Source: an uncultured Paracoccaceae bacterium
GTDB lineage: Bacteria; Pseudomonadota; Alphaproteobacteria; Rhodobacterales; Rhodobacteraceae
Reading direction: 5' to 3'
NCBI GenBank assembly: GCA_947501555.1
Contig: CANMWG010000001.1
Coordinates: 744,001 to 808,000, forward strand
DNA: 64,000 nt
Part shown: positions 9,025-17,280 of the stretch, in pieces
Layout: each line of letters starts with the position of its first letter
Position numbering within the stretch: position 1 is the first letter of the stretch
Translations under genes and position numbers: made by a program
The notes under the pieces: generated by a model
Databases searched by the model: none
The model's input: only the letters and a program-made list of their open reading frames with translations
Told to the model about the DNA's origin: nothing

Positions 9025-9497
9025 TATGATTGCCCGATCTTGTTCAAAGCGGTTTGGCGCTCGGTTGGGGTCATCGTCTCAAACGGCAAGCTGAACCAGG
9101 TGGAAGCGCGTGCATGTAGCTGTTCGTAGGCTGCAAGGAAGGCCGCGGGCTGCGCGTCTTTGGGCGCTGCGGCCGGGTCTTCAACCCCCCAATGGGCACG
9201 GACAGGAGCGCCAGGCCAGTAGGGACATTGTTCTTCTGCAGCGGATCCGCAGACGGTGATCACAGCATCCATGACAGGCGCGTCAGGCGCCTCAAAATCA
9301 TCCCAGCTTTGCGATGTAAGCCCCACAGTCGGGAACCCCATTTGTTCAAGCAAGATAAGCGACTGCGGGTGGACCTGGCCTGTAGGTTTTGACCCGGCGG
9401 ACCACGCTTTGATGCGCCCTTCGGATCGATGTGTCAGGATGGATTCAAGTAATATCGAGCGGGCAGAGTTGCCCGTGCAAAGGACGAGTATTTTCAT
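9024..9497 (-). CDS. arsC: Arsenate reductase, low-molecular-weight phosphatase type
   Basis: A 157-residue protein beginning with the P-loop CTGNSARS (nucleophile C7). Two more cysteines, C83 and C91 in VCGSAAEEQCP, sit where thioredoxin-linked arsenate reductases carry their relay pair, and the DPA segment after GVED supplies the acid. This fits reduction of arsenate to arsenite, not ordinary tyrosine phosphatase work. A C-terminal tail of about 25 residues extends past the usual fold. It is first in a two-gene unit with the aquaporin. Confidence 0.85.
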   Translation of the reverse strand: MKILVLCTGNSARSILLESILTHRSEGRIKAWSAGSKPTGQVHPQSLILLEQMGFPTVGLTSQSWDDFEAPDAPVMDAVITVCGSAAEEQCPYWPGAPVRAHWGVEDPAAAPKDAQPAAFLAAYEQLHARASTWFSLPFETMTPTERQTALNKIGQS

Positions 9498-9569
9498 AGA
9501 GGCCTTCTTTCGTGTCGGCCCCGCCTATGAAGTTTTCGTAACAAAACCATGACAGCAGGGCCAAAAGAA

Positions 9570-11384
9570 TTACTCCTCAAACCACCAGACATCGGGCTGC
9601 CAACCGGGCCAGTCCCCGAACACGGGGATATACTCGGGGTGATGCAGCTCTTTGGCATGGGCGATCCGGCTTACGTTCCAGGAATAGAAGGGGATCACAT
9701 AGCGCCCGGATGTCAGCACACGGTCCAAGGCGCGCACCGCTGCGATGAAATCATCCTGGCTTGGCGAGTTCAACAACCGGCCAATCATCGCGTCCACTGC
9801 CGGAGACTTGACCCCCATCAGGTTACGTCCCCCGGGCGTATCGGCGTTTTCCAACCCGTAGTAGAAATACTGCTCGTTGCCCGGTGACAGTGACAGGCCC
9901 CGACGGTAGTAGGTCATGTCGAAGTCATAGGCGTCGGTCCGTTCCTTATATTGTGCATCGTCGACGGTGGTGATTGTCATCTCAATGCCCAAGGACGACA
10001 TGGTTTCGGCATACATATCCGCCATCCCGATGGTCTCGGATGCGCCTGTTTCCAAGAGCAGCTCAAAGGCGAAAGGTGTGCCGTCTGCGTTTTGCATCAC
10101 CCCATCTTGAATGGTCCAACCGGCCGCTTCGAACTGGTCAATAGCTACCCGCATATCAGCGCGGTTGCGCTGGCTTTCGTCACCGGCGGGCAGGGCGTAG
10201 CCTTCGATGGCACCGGGCAGAAGCTCATCCATGAATGGTTCCAAGAATTCGGCCACTTTGCCGGTCGCGGGCCCGTCTTGCATGCCAAGCGGGGAATTGC
10301 CCCAATAGGAGGCGATGCGCGGCTGTGCCCGGCCTGTGATTGTGTCGTTGATCACTGGAAAGTTGAACGCGTGCAGCATCGCGTCACGCACCCGCCAATC
10401 CGCAAACAGATCGCGGCGGCTATTCATGACAAAGCCGGTCATTCCGGTGGGGCGCCCATGCGGCAGCACCGATTTGACCACATCGCCCGCCTCGACAGCC
10501 GGGAAAGCATAGCGGCTTTCCCAACGCGCGATATTGAATTCACGGGTGAAGTTGACCTCTTGCGCGGTGAACGCCTCGAACGCGGGGGTTTCATCCCCGA
10601 AGAATTCCAACCGGATTTCATCAAGGTTGAAAGTGCCGCGTCGGAAGGGGACATCTTTGCCCCAATAGTCCGGGTTTCGGCGCAATGAGATGAAGCGCCC
10701 GGGCTCAAAGTCGTCAATCACCATGGGGGATGAGGTGATCGGTATCACATCCACACCGCTTTCGGCAAAATCGAGCCCCTCCCACTGGGCTTTCTTCAGG
10801 ATGGGGCGCAGACCGGCTAAAAGGGCCAGTTCGCGGTCTGGGGTGTTGAAGGTGAAGCGCACGGTGCCAGGACGCACCTCTTCGAGGCTTTCCACTTTTT
10901 CCCAGAAGCCCCGGTAGCGACCGTTGCCTTCGGTGCCCAAGATCTCAAATGACCAGATGACATCTTCCGTCGTCACCGGGCTACCATCTGAGAATGCGGC
11001 GGCCGGGTTCAGGGTGAATTCTACCCAGTCACGTTCTGGGCTTGTCTCAATCGATTCGGCCAAAACACCGTAAAGTGAGAAAGGTTCATCCAGCGTCCGG
11101 CCCATCAGGCTCTCGCCTGTCAGAAACCGCAATTGCCACGGCACGCTACCTTTTGTGATGTAAGGGTTGAGACTGTCGAAGGTGCCGATCTCAGCCGTGA
11201 CCATCCGTCCACCTGTTGGCGCATCCGGGTTAGCGTAGGGCAGGGACACAAAATCCGGTGGCAGGGCAGGGTCGCCATACATAGCTATGCCATGTTGCGG
11301 TTCGGCAAAAGCCGTCTGCCCCATGCCGCTTACGGCAACCGCGATGGCGATCGCGCGGCTTATGTTCGGAAATGGTTTTGTCAT
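9570..11384 (-). CDS. Periplasmic oligopeptide-binding protein, family 5 (YejA-like)
   Basis: A 604-residue extracellular solute-binding protein with a signal peptide ending AFA near residue 27. The mature N-terminus (HGIAMYGDPALPPDF, then NPDAPTGG and GTFDSLNPY) and the RRNPDYWG segment are typical of the YejA branch of family 5, which feeds peptides, or microcin-type compounds, to an ABC importer. No permease or ATPase gene is adjacent, so it is an orphan binding protein here; the yejBEF partners are probably elsewhere. Length and both ends look intact. Confidence 0.9.
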   Translation of the reverse strand: MTKPFPNISRAIAIAVAVSGMGQTAFAEPQHGIAMYGDPALPPDFVSLPYANPDAPTGGRMVTAEIGTFDSLNPYITKGSVPWQLRFLTGESLMGRTLDEPFSLYGVLAESIETSPERDWVEFTLNPAAAFSDGSPVTTEDVIWSFEILGTEGNGRYRGFWEKVESLEEVRPGTVRFTFNTPDRELALLAGLRPILKKAQWEGLDFAESGVDVIPITSSPMVIDDFEPGRFISLRRNPDYWGKDVPFRRGTFNLDEIRLEFFGDETPAFEAFTAQEVNFTREFNIARWESRYAFPAVEAGDVVKSVLPHGRPTGMTGFVMNSRRDLFADWRVRDAMLHAFNFPVINDTITGRAQPRIASYWGNSPLGMQDGPATGKVAEFLEPFMDELLPGAIEGYALPAGDESQRNRADMRVAIDQFEAAGWTIQDGVMQNADGTPFAFELLLETGASETIGMADMYAETMSSLGIEMTITTVDDAQYKERTDAYDFDMTYYRRGLSLSPGNEQYFYYGLENADTPGGRNLMGVKSPAVDAMIGRLLNSPSQDDFIAAVRALDRVLTSGRYVIPFYSWNVSRIAHAKELHHPEYIPVFGDWPGWQPDVWWFEE

Positions 11385-11462
11385 TTTTCGTGCCCCCTGC
11401 TGTTTGTTTGTTCATTTGAATCCAATCGTAATCAGGGTTTTCAACCTTTTCAAACTTTTAGC

Positions 11463-11491
11463 TTGGATGCAGGCCACGAATTGCTTATAAC
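11463..11491 (+). promoter_or_regulatory. Sigma-70-type promoter for a small RNA
   Basis: TTGGAT at 11463-11468, then a 17-base spacer, then TATAAC at 11486-11491. It is placed about 7 bases before the start of a segment that ends in a strong terminator at 11566-11573, with no open frame between. Confidence 0.5.
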
Positions 11492-11497
11492 GAGGGC

Positions 11498-11573
11498 ACT
11501 GCTCGATAGGTTTCTTGCCTGTATGAAACCTGCCTCAATAACTTTACGCCCGCCTTGTGCGGGCGTTTTTTTT
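11498..11573 (+). ncRNA. Candidate small RNA, about 76 nt
   Basis: The segment between the promoter above and bdhA has no reading frame but holds two hairpins. The first is a 7-bp stem AGGTTTC/GAAACCT with a 10-base loop. The second is a perfect 8-bp stem ACGCCCGC/GCGGGCGT (11546-11566) followed by eight T residues, a textbook intrinsic terminator. The gene on the left runs the other way, so this terminator has no protein gene to serve. It could be a free small RNA or a leader attenuator for bdhA, whose start lies 82 bases downstream. I do not recognise the RNA family. Confidence 0.5.
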
Positions 11574-11654
11574 AGGGCGATCGCAAGCCTAACGTGGCTT
11601 TTGCAGATGCAGCATATAGACTGAGTCGCAACGCAAAAGAATCGGAGGGGAACT

Positions 11655-12428
11655 ATGTCTCTTGCAGGAAAAACCGCTGTCATCACCGGATCAAATTCGG
11701 GCATCGGCCTCGGCGTGGCCCAAGAACTGGCCAAGGCGGGTGCAAATGTGGTGCTAAACTCATACACCGACACGGCGGAAGACCATGCGCTGGCCGCTGA
11801 GATCGCTGATAAGACCGGGGTTTCCGCAAAATACGTTCAGGCCGATATGTCCAAGGCTGACGATTGTCGCCGGTTGATTGCGGATGCGGGGGCTTGCGAT
11901 GTTTTGGTGAACAATGCTGGTATTCAACATGTCGCCCCCATTCAGGATTTCCCGACCGGAAAATGGGATGCGATTATTGCGATCAACCTCACCTCGGCCT
12001 TTCATACAATCGCTGCGGCGATTACGGGCATGCGCGCCCAAGGCTATGGCCGGATCGTCAATATCGCCTCGGCCCATGGGTTGACCGCGTCACCCTATAA
12101 ATCGGCTTATGTGGCCGCAAAGCATGGCATTGTTGGTCTGACAAAGACGATAGGCCTTGAAACAGCGCAGGAACCCATCACCTGCAACGCGATCTGTCCC
12201 GGTTACGTGCTGACCCCTTTGGTTGAGGCGCAAATCCCCGATACCATGAAAGAATACGACATGTCCCGCGAGGATGTGATCAAGAACGTCATGCTGGAAC
12301 GGCAACCGTCCAAAGAATTTGCAACTGTTGAGCAGTTGGGAGGCACGGTTGCCTTCTTGTGTTCAGATGCCGCAGCCCAAGTCACAGGAACCACGATTTC
12401 TGTTGATGGCGGCTGGACAGCGCTTTGA
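11655..12428 (+). CDS. bdhA: D-3-hydroxybutyrate dehydrogenase
   Basis: A 257-residue short-chain dehydrogenase that interconverts 3-hydroxybutyrate and acetoacetate with NAD, the entry to ketone-body and polyhydroxybutyrate breakdown. The nucleotide motif TGSNSGIG is at 11-18, NNAG at 86-89, and the catalytic triad is S139-Y152-K156. The segments NIASAHGLTASPYKSAYVAA and ICPGYVLTPLV are characteristic of this enzyme. GGAGG lies 8 bases before the ATG. The stop overlaps the patatin start, so the two are coupled, a pairing common in Rhodobacterales. Confidence 0.93.
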   Translation: MSLAGKTAVITGSNSGIGLGVAQELAKAGANVVLNSYTDTAEDHALAAEIADKTGVSAKYVQADMSKADDCRRLIADAGACDVLVNNAGIQHVAPIQDFPTGKWDAIIAINLTSAFHTIAAAITGMRAQGYGRIVNIASAHGLTASPYKSAYVAAKHGIVGLTKTIGLETAQEPITCNAICPGYVLTPLVEAQIPDTMKEYDMSREDVIKNVMLERQPSKEFATVEQLGGTVAFLCSDAAAQVTGTTISVDGGWTAL

Positions 12429-13456
12429 CCCGGATCAACTTAGCCCTGCAAGGTGGCGGTGCCCATGGCGCGTTCACTTGGGGTGTACTTTGTCGTATAT
12501 TGCAGGACGAAGATATTGAAATTGCAGCGATTTCGGGTACATCGGCCGGTGCCTTGAACGCCGCCGCCCTGAAGTCGGGTTGGGTCGAGAATGGCCGTGA
12601 GGGTGCCCTTGAAAACCTTGATTGGCTGTGGTCACAGATCGGAGCGATTACCGATCCGATTTTTGCCCCTTGGATGAGTGCGGCCGCCCCCACAGCGCAG
12701 CTTTGGGCAAAGGCGATGGAATATTCACCGGCCTATGCGGCCTTTGACATGACGACCCGCATGATGTCGCCCTATATGTATGGGCCAACCTTGCAGAATC
12801 CACTTTCCAAAATTGTGCAGAAATTTGAGTATGATGCGGTCTGTTCCTCAGACGGACCGGAAATCCATATCTGCGCGACGAATGTCCGGACTGGCAAAAT
12901 ACGCGTATTCACCGGGGATGAGATCATGTCCGAGGTCATCATGGCCTCGGCCTGTCTGCCAAGCTTGTTTCAAGCAGTGGAGTTCGAAGACCCTAAAACT
13001 GGACAGGTTGAGGCTTTTTGGGATGGTGGATATGTTGGTAACCCAGCGCTTTTTCCATTGTTTCAAAGTCACTTACCGGACGACCTTCTTGTCGTAAATA
13101 TCAACCCATTGCATCGCGATGAACTGCCGACCGATAGCCAATCGATCCAGAATCGGATCAATGAAATCAGCTTTAACAGTTCTTTGTTCCGCGAATTGCG
13201 CGCCATTGAGTTTGTCAGGCGTTTGCTACGTGATGGGGCATTGGCGCCCGGCAGCATGAAAGATGTTTTGGTTCATATGATCGCTGATGATGCGCTGATG
13301 AACCAGTTGAACGTGGCCACCAAAACCATTCCCTCACCTGTGATCCTAGCCCGGTTGAAAGAGGCGGGTGAGGCCGCAGCGCATGCGTTCTTGGCGGAAC
13401 ACAAAAAAGACCTTGGCAAGCGCAGCACCGTAAACCTGACCGAGATGTTCAGCTAA
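12425..13456 (+). CDS. Patatin-like phospholipase / acyl hydrolase
   Basis: A 343-residue patatin-family lipid acyl hydrolase. The oxyanion motif GGGAHG is at 10-15, the nucleophile elbow GTSAG carries S40, and the catalytic Asp lies in WDGGY. The start codon appears to be TTG at 12425, inside the stop of bdhA (TTGA overlap), which implies coupled, lower-level translation. Because it follows bdhA, a role in releasing acids from stored polyester or from membrane lipids is plausible, but that is inference from position only. No signal peptide is visible. Confidence 0.85.
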   Translation: MTRINLALQGGGAHGAFTWGVLCRILQDEDIEIAAISGTSAGALNAAALKSGWVENGREGALENLDWLWSQIGAITDPIFAPWMSAAAPTAQLWAKAMEYSPAYAAFDMTTRMMSPYMYGPTLQNPLSKIVQKFEYDAVCSSDGPEIHICATNVRTGKIRVFTGDEIMSEVIMASACLPSLFQAVEFEDPKTGQVEAFWDGGYVGNPALFPLFQSHLPDDLLVVNINPLHRDELPTDSQSIQNRINEISFNSSLFRELRAIEFVRRLLRDGALAPGSMKDVLVHMIADDALMNQLNVATKTIPSPVILARLKEAGEAAAHAFLAEHKKDLGKRSTVNLTEMFS

Positions 13457-13499
13457 GCAGTACTGCCGCAAAGCCGGTCAGTGCCGGAGTAATGCGCAT

Positions 13500-14228
13500 T
13501 TAAGAAACGGAGGTTCCGTTACTGTCCGTCTCTTTCCCGTTGGGATAGACAAGCCCTGCGGAAATCACCAGTTTCGCCGCATCTTCAACTGACATATCCA
13601 GTACAGTCACGTCGCGTTTGGGCAGGAACAACAAAAAGCCCGAGGTAGGGTTTGGTGTTGTCGGCAGGAAGACCGTCACAATGGGTTCGCCATCGTTGAG
13701 CTTTTCGTCAATCTCGCCCTTGGCGTTGATCGAGATAAAGGCGATGGCCCAGGTTCCCTTGCGCGGATACTCGACCAGACAGGCCTTGTCGAAGGACGTA
13801 TCGCGCTGTGTAAACACCGTCTCGGCTATTTGTTTGGCCGCATTGTAGATAGATCTGACGACCGGGGTCCGGTCGACCAACCGTTCGCCAATACCTAGAA
13901 ACGACCGCCCGATCAGCCCCTTGCCGATCCAGCCCACAATGACCGTGAAGAGCAGGAAGATGACCACACCAACGCCGCGCACGTTCACCGTGATCTCATT
14001 GCCCGGTTCCCGGTTTAAGAGCCGGTTGAGGAGCGCTGTCGGTTGATAGGCATCGGGCACAAAGGGCCACACCCAGCCATCGACCCAGCCAACAACCGTC
14101 CAGATCAGCCAAAGCGTGAGCCCGATGGGGGCGATAATGATCAACCCCGCAAGGAAGTTCCCACGCAGGCGTGCGATAATACCAGGCTTGCTCCGGCGTT
14201 TTATGTCTTCGTGGTTGGGGTCAATCAT
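13500..14228 (-). CDS. DUF502 inner-membrane protein
   Basis: About 242 residues from the ATG at 14228 (MIDPNHEDIK); a longer start at 14291 is possible but adds an atypical head. Two membrane segments (near 25-47 and 85-105) flank a periplasmic loop with the hallmark GLTLWLIW. The rest reads as the DUF502 soluble domain (VRSIYNAAKQI, FLPTTPNPTSGFLLFLP). The biochemical function is not established. The gene is monocistronic and convergent with the patatin gene. Confidence 0.85.
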   Translation of the reverse strand: MIDPNHEDIKRRSKPGIIARLRGNFLAGLIIIAPIGLTLWLIWTVVGWVDGWVWPFVPDAYQPTALLNRLLNREPGNEITVNVRGVGVVIFLLFTVIVGWIGKGLIGRSFLGIGERLVDRTPVVRSIYNAAKQIAETVFTQRDTSFDKACLVEYPRKGTWAIAFISINAKGEIDEKLNDGEPIVTVFLPTTPNPTSGFLLFLPKRDVTVLDMSVEDAAKLVISAGLVYPNGKETDSNGTSVS

Positions 14229-14309
14229 CAATTTTTTCCGAAAATACAGTCGAAAGACATCTAGGTGCTGGTCAACCCATCGACAAGCCATTGCACTTGA
14301 TGCTGCACC

Positions 14310-15215
14310 TTAAATAGCCAGAGCGATGGCTATTTGTGCAGCAAGCCGCGCATTGTTCCGCACCAGGGCAATGTTTGCGGTCAAAGAGCGCCCTTCAGTC
14401 AGTTCAAAAATGCGCCCCAACAGGAAAGGTGTGACGGCTTTGCTGCTGATCCCCTGCGCCTCGGCTTCGCTGAGCGCTTGGGCGATCAGGGGGGCGAGCA
14501 CCTCGGCTGGGATTTCCGCCTCTTGCGGGATCGGATTGGTCACCAATTGCCCGCCTTGCAGCCCCATGGCGGTGCGTGTTTTTTGTGCCTTCGCGATGTC
14601 AGCCGCGCTGTCCATCCGCAAGGGTGCGGGCATATCCGTCTTGGCCGACCAAAACGCAGGCAATACGTCCTGCCCATAGACAATCACCGGAACCCCAAGC
14701 GTTTCAAGCACTTCGAAGGTTTTGGGCAGATCAAGAATGGCCTTCGCCCCGGCCGCCACCACCGTGACCGGCGTTTGGGACAGCTCTTGCAGGTCGGCAG
14801 AGATGTCAAAGCTGGTCTCTGCGCCGCGATGCACTCCGCCAATGCCACCGGTCGCAAAGACGCCGACCTTGGCCAGATTTGCGGCGATCATCGTGGCCGC
14901 AACGGTGGTCGACCCGGTGCCACCTGTGGCGATACATGCCGCAAAGTCAGCCCGTGAGAGTTTCGCCACATTCTGTGCCTGACCCAATGCATCCAGTTGA
15001 TCGGCCTCAAGCCCTACATGCAACTGCCCGTCCAGCACCGCGATGGTGGCCGGGGTCGCCCCGCCTTCGCGGATATCATTCTCGACGATCCGGGCGGTTT
15101 CTACGTTCTGGGGGAAGGGCATCCCGTGGGTGATGATTGTGCTTTCCAGTGCCACGATTGGCGCGCCGGTTTGCCGGGCATTTGCGACTTCGGCGCTATA
15201 GGCGATTGGGATCAT
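14310..15215 (-). CDS. psuG: Pseudouridine-5'-phosphate glycosidase PsuG
   Basis: A 301-residue enzyme that splits pseudouridine 5'-phosphate into uracil and ribose 5-phosphate. Diagnostic stretches are ALESTIITHGMPFPQN near the N-terminus, the FATGGIGGVHRGAE motif and TPFLLGRIFELTEG near the end. It is the second gene of an operon with the kinase, joined by a 4-base overlap (15212-15215). Together they degrade pseudouridine from RNA turnover. A dedicated nucleoside transporter is not in the window. Confidence 0.95.
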   Translation of the reverse strand: MIPIAYSAEVANARQTGAPIVALESTIITHGMPFPQNVETARIVENDIREGGATPATIAVLDGQLHVGLEADQLDALGQAQNVAKLSRADFAACIATGGTGSTTVAATMIAANLAKVGVFATGGIGGVHRGAETSFDISADLQELSQTPVTVVAAGAKAILDLPKTFEVLETLGVPVIVYGQDVLPAFWSAKTDMPAPLRMDSAADIAKAQKTRTAMGLQGGQLVTNPIPQEAEIPAEVLAPLIAQALSEAEAQGISSKAVTPFLLGRIFELTEGRSLTANIALVRNNARLAAQIAIALAI

Positions 15216-16105
15216 AAAGGGGTCTCTCCGGATACGTAGGTCGCGGCGGCATTGAGCGCGCGGGTCAGGGCGGCCGCGCGGTCCATGCCCTGCGCCTCAG
15301 ACGCGATATGGGCCGCCATAAAGGTGTCGCCCGCACCGGTCACCCGTGTGACCATGACGGCGGGGGGCGTTTGCGTGATAATGTCACCTGCGGTCCCTTC
15401 CGAGGCAGAGTTGCCACCGTCGGTCACAAGCACCCGATGCGCCCCGCGTGCGATCAACCCTGCGGCGCCGCTGGCGGAATCGGGGAATGTCGTTTGGCAA
15501 AGCAACCCGGCCTCTTCAAGGTTCACGTAGAGCGTGGCCGACGGGTGACCGATCAGCGCCAGCAGCCGTTCCGCCTTGCCGGGTGAGGCCGGGGCGACCC
15601 GCAGGTCAGCGGCCCGAAACAGAGGCGATTGGGCGATATCTTGCAGCAATTCAACTGTGAGATTGCCGTCGAGGGCAACTTGCCCTGCAAAGGGAGTGTC
15701 CGCTGTGCCCAATGCCCCGTCTTCCAATGCGCGCAGGATCTTTGCCCCTGCCGCCTCAAGCGAATGGGCGTCTGCGATGGCGGCGATCAGCCCGTTTGCC
15801 CCTTCGACGGCCATATAGACGTCTGTGGGCAGGTCCTCGGATCGGTAGATATGGTCGCAGATCATGCCCATTCGGGTGGCTTCTGCGATCAGCTCATTGC
15901 CCTCGGCGTCTTGGCCCACGGTTGTCAGCAGGGCAGGGGTCATTTCAAATCGGCGCAGGGTCATGGCGATATTCATAGCCACGCCGCCAGGCAGGCGGGT
16001 AATACGGCCCGGCACGTCTGAGCCCACGCGCATATGGCTGGCGGCCCGCCCGATGACGTCCCACAGGACGGAACCGATGCAAAGAATGTCTGGTGTTTGC
16101 TTCAT
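15212..16105 (-). CDS. psuK: Pseudouridine kinase, PfkB family
   Basis: A 297-residue sugar/nucleoside kinase with the PfkB pattern: N-terminal ILCIGSVLWD, the GGVAMNIA segment and the C-terminal anion hole TGAGDTFMAA. The kinase family alone does not give the substrate; coupling to psuG (ATGA overlap) points to phosphorylation of pseudouridine at the 5' position. The ATG at 16105 begins the conserved core a few residues later, so the start is reasonable. Confidence 0.88.
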   Translation of the reverse strand: MKQTPDILCIGSVLWDVIGRAASHMRVGSDVPGRITRLPGGVAMNIAMTLRRFEMTPALLTTVGQDAEGNELIAEATRMGMICDHIYRSEDLPTDVYMAVEGANGLIAAIADAHSLEAAGAKILRALEDGALGTADTPFAGQVALDGNLTVELLQDIAQSPLFRAADLRVAPASPGKAERLLALIGHPSATLYVNLEEAGLLCQTTFPDSASGAAGLIARGAHRVLVTDGGNSASEGTAGDIITQTPPAVMVTRVTGAGDTFMAAHIASEAQGMDRAAALTRALNAAATYVSGETPL

Positions 16106-16144
16106 GCCTGCGTTCTGACGAAGGACGCAGGCAAGGGCAATAGG

Positions 16145-16258
16145 TTAGATGTCTTCGGCACAGACTGCCCGGTCGACTTCCATCAATTCGATGGGCGCGC
16201 CGTTCACCTCTATGAAGGCAACCATCAGGCCCGGGATTGCTTGTTTGTTGGCCGTCAT
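16145..16258 (-). CDS. Possible 37-residue protein
   Basis: A short frame starting 6 bases after, and in the same frame as, the stop of the 72-residue gene upstream. It reads MTANKQAIPGLMVAFIEVNG and then an acidic tail ending CAEDI. The ribosome site is weak. It could be a coupled small protein, or the relic tail of a longer protein cut by the stop at 16265-16267. I recognise no family. Confidence 0.35.
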   Translation of the reverse strand: MTANKQAIPGLMVAFIEVNGAPIELMEVDRAVCAEDI

Positions 16259-16264
16259 GTCGTC

Positions 16265-16483
16265 TTATTGTCCGTCAGCAATCATTTGCTTGATTTTGAG
16301 CGCTTTTTCAAAGTGATCCAACTGGTGGGTCTTAATCCACCATGTGGCGGCCTCCATCAGCAGATCAGGATCATCGTTGCGGTTAGCGAAGAAGGCATAG
16401 AAGGACAAACCGACATTGTCGCCTTTTTGCGCCATCTTACGATCACATACCTCTGTTATTTTTGCGCGCAGGCTTGGTCTCAT
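16265..16483 (-). CDS. Small hypothetical protein coupled to the DUF4198 gene
   Basis: A 72-residue cytoplasmic protein starting MRPSLRAKITEVC. The ATG at 16483 overlaps the stop of the DUF4198 gene as ATGA, which fixes the start better than the alternative at 16513. It is predicted helical with conserved-looking aromatic and charged residues (FYAFFANRNDDPDLLMEAATWW). No motif identifies it. Its tight coupling suggests a role with the exported DUF4198 protein, but the sequence does not say which. Confidence 0.55.
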   Translation of the reverse strand: MRPSLRAKITEVCDRKMAQKGDNVGLSFYAFFANRNDDPDLLMEAATWWIKTHQLDHFEKALKIKQMIADGQ

Positions 16484-17280
16484 TCTGGCGTCGCAAAGGT
16501 CAGATTGGCCCATAAGGTTTGCCAGACAGAATTTGACGTTGCCATCAGTTCAGCGCTTGGTTCTTTGAGGACCACAGCGTCGACCATATAGGCAAACCCG
16601 GGTTCTACGGGGATGGTCGCAATGCCCTGAGTGTCTGTGCGGTAGAGCGATATTTCAACCGTACCATCATCAGCCTTCTGGAAGACCTCAACTTGCGTGT
16701 CAGCGCGGACATCGTTGCGATAAAAGACCTGCACCCGCATACCATCCGAAAGATCATCGGTGTAGGGGTTGGTCAGGGCCACGATCTCGGTCTCAAGGCC
16801 GACGCGCCGGTCTGCACCTTCGCTGTTTCCCACGCCAATCAATGACTTTGAGTACCGGGCATAAACTTCGGTGAAATTCTCTTCTGGCAAGCCACGGGCC
16901 TGATGTTGGCTGAGCACATCGCCAAAGTCCTTGTGATCCACAAAGGTTTGAAACTTCTCCCATGTTTCGTAGTTTACGGTCGCGTTATTGGCCTGGTAGG
17001 CCACGATATGCAGCCCTTCTACCAAAGGATCGCGGTTCAAAGCCGGCATGTCGCCGGGGCGGCCTTGGACGCGCTCGGCCTGAGCACCTGCGAAAACGGC
17101 GAAGTTGGCAAATCTTTGTGGAAGGTAGGACAATTTTGTCCCCGCAAACTCTTGCCCATTTACGAGATTTCCTTCAAGTCTTCCTTCCGTCGGAACCTGA
17201 TACGCATCCGGTTCAATCCAAAATTCATGGGCCAAAACGGGCCCGGTCAAAACACTAAAAATGAGGGCAAGAATGCGCAT
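16480..17280 (-). CDS. DUF4198 periplasmic protein, possible metal-uptake component
   Basis: The start at 17280 has AAAGGAA 8 bases upstream and gives a signal peptide MRILALIFSVLTGPVLA followed at once by HEFWIEP, the typical mature DUF4198 N-terminus; the His right after cleavage suggests metal binding. The protein has 266 residues with an Ig-like C-terminal region. DUF4198 proteins occur with nickel or cobalt transport genes, which fits the divergent HupE/UreJ-type gene next door. The earlier in-frame start at 17355 would lack a clean signal peptide. The metal role is inference. Confidence 0.75.
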   Translation of the reverse strand: MRILALIFSVLTGPVLAHEFWIEPDAYQVPTEGRLEGNLVNGQEFAGTKLSYLPQRFANFAVFAGAQAERVQGRPGDMPALNRDPLVEGLHIVAYQANNATVNYETWEKFQTFVDHKDFGDVLSQHQARGLPEENFTEVYARYSKSLIGVGNSEGADRRVGLETEIVALTNPYTDDLSDGMRVQVFYRNDVRADTQVEVFQKADDGTVEISLYRTDTQGIATIPVEPGFAYMVDAVVLKEPSAELMATSNSVWQTLWANLTFATPE

